64,000 nt of DNA from Musa acuminata AAA Group (lineage: Eukaryota; Streptophyta; Magnoliopsida; Zingiberales; Musaceae), in NCBI RefSeq assembly GCF_036884655.1, contig NC_088337.1, positions 32,532,501 through 32,596,500 of the forward strand. The letters are read 5' to 3'. Positions 61,618 to 64,000 of this stretch are shown here, in pieces (position 1 is the first letter of the stretch; each line of letters opens with the position of its first letter). The notes under the pieces are model-generated. The model saw only the letters and a program-made list of their open reading frames with translations, ran no database searches and had not been told where the DNA came from. The translations under genes were made by a program, and so were the position numbers.

Positions 61618-64000
61618 GTTTGATGGTTATTTTACCTTCATTTTTTTCTTACATCACTTGCATTAGGATAATACATCATCAGCCTCTTGGCCTGATTCAA
61701 GTGACTTGTTGTGCTGCCAATGTGAGTTAGGGTTGCACAAATCTCTGATTCTTTCAAATGATAAGTTGGAGAGTCCTGGTGCTATTCGAAGGATGACTGA
61801 AAGATCTTCTTGGACATAAAGACCAGGGCGAACTTCAGATATGTAAGAAGACAGAACTTTTCTTCTGATCATATTGAGCTAAAGATATGTTGGAATGGTC
61901 AGTGGGTGAAGCAACATGAAGATTAAACAAAATATATCAGCTATCAGTATTTATTTGAATGAAAAAATCTTAGCAATTATAATTAAAATTCTAAACTGTA
62001 GTGTGTACCAAAAACCTTTCTATTGGAAAATTTCTAGTGTTATAAGGAACTACATCTTTTTTTACTTATTCAATATAAGTATGCTATAGAACAGTTGGCA
62101 ACTAGTACAATCTAGAGACTATGTTTCTGAATTTGTGATAGTATGGCAGGCCTTGGCAACAAAAAGTGCCTTAGCAATTGAAAATCATCATCTTGAGCAC
62201 TAGGGTTTTTTGATATTTAGTTTCTTAGATCTGCGGCATCTGCCTAGCCTCCTTCATGTGATCTATATGAAATCTGTGCTGTGAAGTTCTGTCTTGTTCG
62301 TTCTGTGCTAAATTAGGGTTCTTGCTATTGGAGTGTTGTAGGATAATACCATAAAGATGTGTACACTGAAGCTAAGAATTTAATTTTTATATTATTTTTG
62401 TTTGACAGGACTAGTTGATAAATACATGGTCTTTATTTTTGGACCACAGAAAGCATCTATATGCATTAACTTTGAACTAAGAGTGGTCTATTTTGTCTTT
62501 ATGTGACATTTTCATATTAATTCAATTTTAATCTCTTATTCTTATATTGATATCTTTCAATAGTTCCTTTAAGATCTCAAAAGAGATCAAAAGAGCACTA
62601 ACAGCTGCATGATTGTGTGTGAATTTATAGCAAATCAACATAAAGATTACATCTGGCACATTTTGTGCTGTTCAGTACCATTAATCAATTTTTCTATACA
62701 GAAATTATACATTTGAGATATCCACTTTTTGTGCATGTGCTTATTGTTTTTCATGCTAGTCCAATAACTTGTATGATCTTGTGTAGTTTCTCAAGTGGTT
62801 CGAAGCAAACAAGTGTATTGAATTTCTTGAGCATGACTATGCTTCCCATTTGGATTTGATTGCTAAAGTGCTCGGTCTTCAGAAGGCTGAAGATTACTTA
62901 GAAAAAGTTCCAGAATCCCTAAGAGGTGAGGTGATATATAGAACTCTTCTAGCTAACTGTGTTGCCACCAACGACTTACAGAAATCAGAAGCTGTTTTTA
63001 ATAAAATTAAGGATCTTGGTCTCCCCATTACAACCTTTTCTTGCAACCAACTACTGCTGCTTTATGAAAGGATTGATTTTAAGAAGATTGCTAATGTTCT
63101 CTCGTTGATGGAAAGGGAGAATGTGAAACCATCTCCTTTCACATACAGGCTATTGATAGACATGAAAGGTCGTGCAAAGGATGTACTAGGAATGGAGAAG
63201 ATTATAGACATGATGAAGGCCCAAGGGGTGGAGCCTAATTTGGTGATTCAAGCTATGGTTGCAAAGTATTACATATTTGCTGGCCTCAAGGAGAAGGCAG
63301 AAGCAATCTTACGGGAGATAGAAGGTGGTGACATTGAGGAGAACCATGACGCTTGCATGGCTCTTCTTCCTCTTTATGCGGCTCTTGGTAAAGCAGATGA
63401 GGTGGGAAGAATTTGGAAGATTTGCAAATCCGACCCACTTCTAGATGAGTGTTTATCTGCCATCAAGGCCTGGGGCATTCTTGGGCAGACAGAAAATGCA
63501 GAGGAAGTCTTTGAGAATATGCTCAAGAGATGGAAGACTGTCCCGTCAAAGTACTACAATGAGTTGTTGAAGGCTTTTGTGAATAATAAGCTTCTATCTA
63601 AGGGAGAGGAATTTGCAAGGCGGATGTCAGACAATGGGTACTTTATCGACCGGACAAATTTGGATGCACTTGTGAAGCTGTATGTGGATGTTGGGGAGGT
63701 GGAGAAAGCTGATTCCATATTGTACAAAGCATTCAAGTACAACAATACTAGGCCCCTTTATAGCTCGTATGTGGTGGTGTTAGATAAGTACTCTGAAAGG
63801 GGAGATATTCATAATGCTGAGAAGATCTTTCAGCAGATGAGGCAGTTCGGATATGTTGACAGATTGAAGCCGTATCTATCCTTACTCCAGACTTACATAA
63901 ATGCAAAGTCTCCAGCATATGGATTCAGGGAAAGGATGAGGGCAGATAATGTATTGTCTAACAAGGTTGTGGAAACAAAACTAGCAGCCGCCGATCCATT
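57147..64000 (+). CDS. Mitochondrial P-type pentatricopeptide repeat protein (At1g80270/PPR596-like), cut by window end
   Basis: Exons 57147-57202, 57957-58551 and 62787 to beyond 64000 join in frame; 621 residues are visible with no stop. The start MGGGVAIWALRRAAAHSM contains the WALRRA sequence that opens the PPR596 group. A basic, Arg/Ser-rich pre-sequence ends in CRKLSSDVGA (about 79-88), a plausible mitochondrial cleavage site. Next comes an acidic linker (about 94-137), a KKRRRGKRAK patch, and LDKWVEDGNCLGRDEIS. Exon 3 holds many P-type PPRs: FNKIKDLGLPITTFSCNQLL, MEKIIDMMKAQGVEPN, ARRMSDNGYFIDRTNLDALV, EKIFQQMRQFGYVDRL, then YINAKSPAYGFRERMRADN, which in relatives is close to the C terminus. 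Such proteins bind organellar RNA and influence editing or stability. The specific target is unknown. The 4.2-kb intron 2 holds a hAT derivative. Confidence 0.92.
60119..61265. mobile_element. Decayed 1.15-kb hAT derivative in PPR intron 2
   Basis: The left end CAGGGTTTATCATGCCGCGG, then CCGTCATGGG and ACCGGTCCGACAGG, parallels the left part of MITE copy 2. The right end ACCAATAAGATGAACCTTG matches the family's right terminus. Flanking 8-mers GTATTATC and ATATTGTT agree at 5 of 8 positions, as expected for an old target duplication. Between the ends, 60450-60660 reads on the plus strand as a Tyr/Gly/Gln/Ser-rich tail (SYSYYGGSYGQ, stop, QYDDSW), interrupted by stops. It recalls the C-terminal tails of some plant hAT transposases. 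Interpreted as an internally deleted parent-like element. Confidence 0.5.
61571..61614. repeat. (GT)n microsatellite
   Basis: About 21 TG units in PPR intron 2. Confidence 0.95.

Larger units (their letters stand above)
58552..62786 (+). other. Intron 2 of the PPR gene
   Basis: Runs from CTACAG/GTGAGAG at 58551-58552 to CTTGTGTAG at 62786. The junction reads KALQ/FLKWFEANK, a position conserved in relatives. The intron contains the 1.15-kb hAT derivative (60119-61265) and a (GT)n tract at about 61571-61614, and otherwise AT-rich filler. Confidence 0.85.

Overview
This is a stretch of plant nuclear genome, most likely from a monocot. Genes have GT-AG introns, transcription factors belong to plant-only families (Dof, EIN3-like, TGA bZIP, R2R3-MYB, VQ), and the intergenic DNA is AT-rich with LTR and hAT-type repeats. 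The gene style and the abundant (GA)n/(TA)n microsatellites would fit a banana relative (Musaceae), but that placement is an impression, not a demonstration. There is no sign of bacterial, viral or organellar DNA, operons or CRISPR.

Layout. 1739-4470 (+) is a cyclic Dof factor with the FKF1/GIGANTEA-binding tail. 4.5-9.1 kb is a repeat-bearing spacer with a 70-bp perfect inverted repeat and a truncated miniature LTR element. 9122-10256 (+) is an R2R3-MYB of the MYB52/54/56 type. 13355-16558 (+) is a full-length, single-exon CC-NB-LRR resistance protein. 17326-19100 (-) is an EIN3-like gene broken by an in-frame TAG and a frameshift; just upstream of it lies an intact-ended miniature LTR retrotransposon (TRIM) with a 5-bp target duplication. 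23484-25407 (-) is a two-exon calmodulin. 27023-27445 (-) is a small intronless VQ protein of the SIB type. 27.5-33.4 kb is gene-poor and holds a 257-bp hAT-type MITE.

33814-41565 (+) is an 11-exon TGA bZIP factor whose introns carry a solo LTR and a second MITE of the same family. 42544 onward (+) is a RIN4/NOI-domain gene with a tiny first exon and tandemly repeated introns. 50076-52807 (-) is an ERI1-like 3'-5' exoribonuclease with a C-terminal zinc-finger-like region. It shares a short, probably bidirectional, upstream region with a mitochondrial PPR protein (57147 to beyond the window end, +), whose 4.2-kb intron holds a longer decayed hAT derivative.

The genes do not form a pathway cluster. 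However, many sit in the same signalling sphere of immunity and ethylene/salicylate/calcium responses (NLR, RIN4/NOI, TGA, VQ/SIB, EIN3-like, calmodulin); that thematic density is an inference. I see no convincing new biological system. The most distinctive observations are the broken EIN3-like gene, the hAT MITE family with two perfect 8-bp target duplications, the inverted repeat at 6.9/7.4 kb, and the stop-free, in-frame 96-nt MYB intron.
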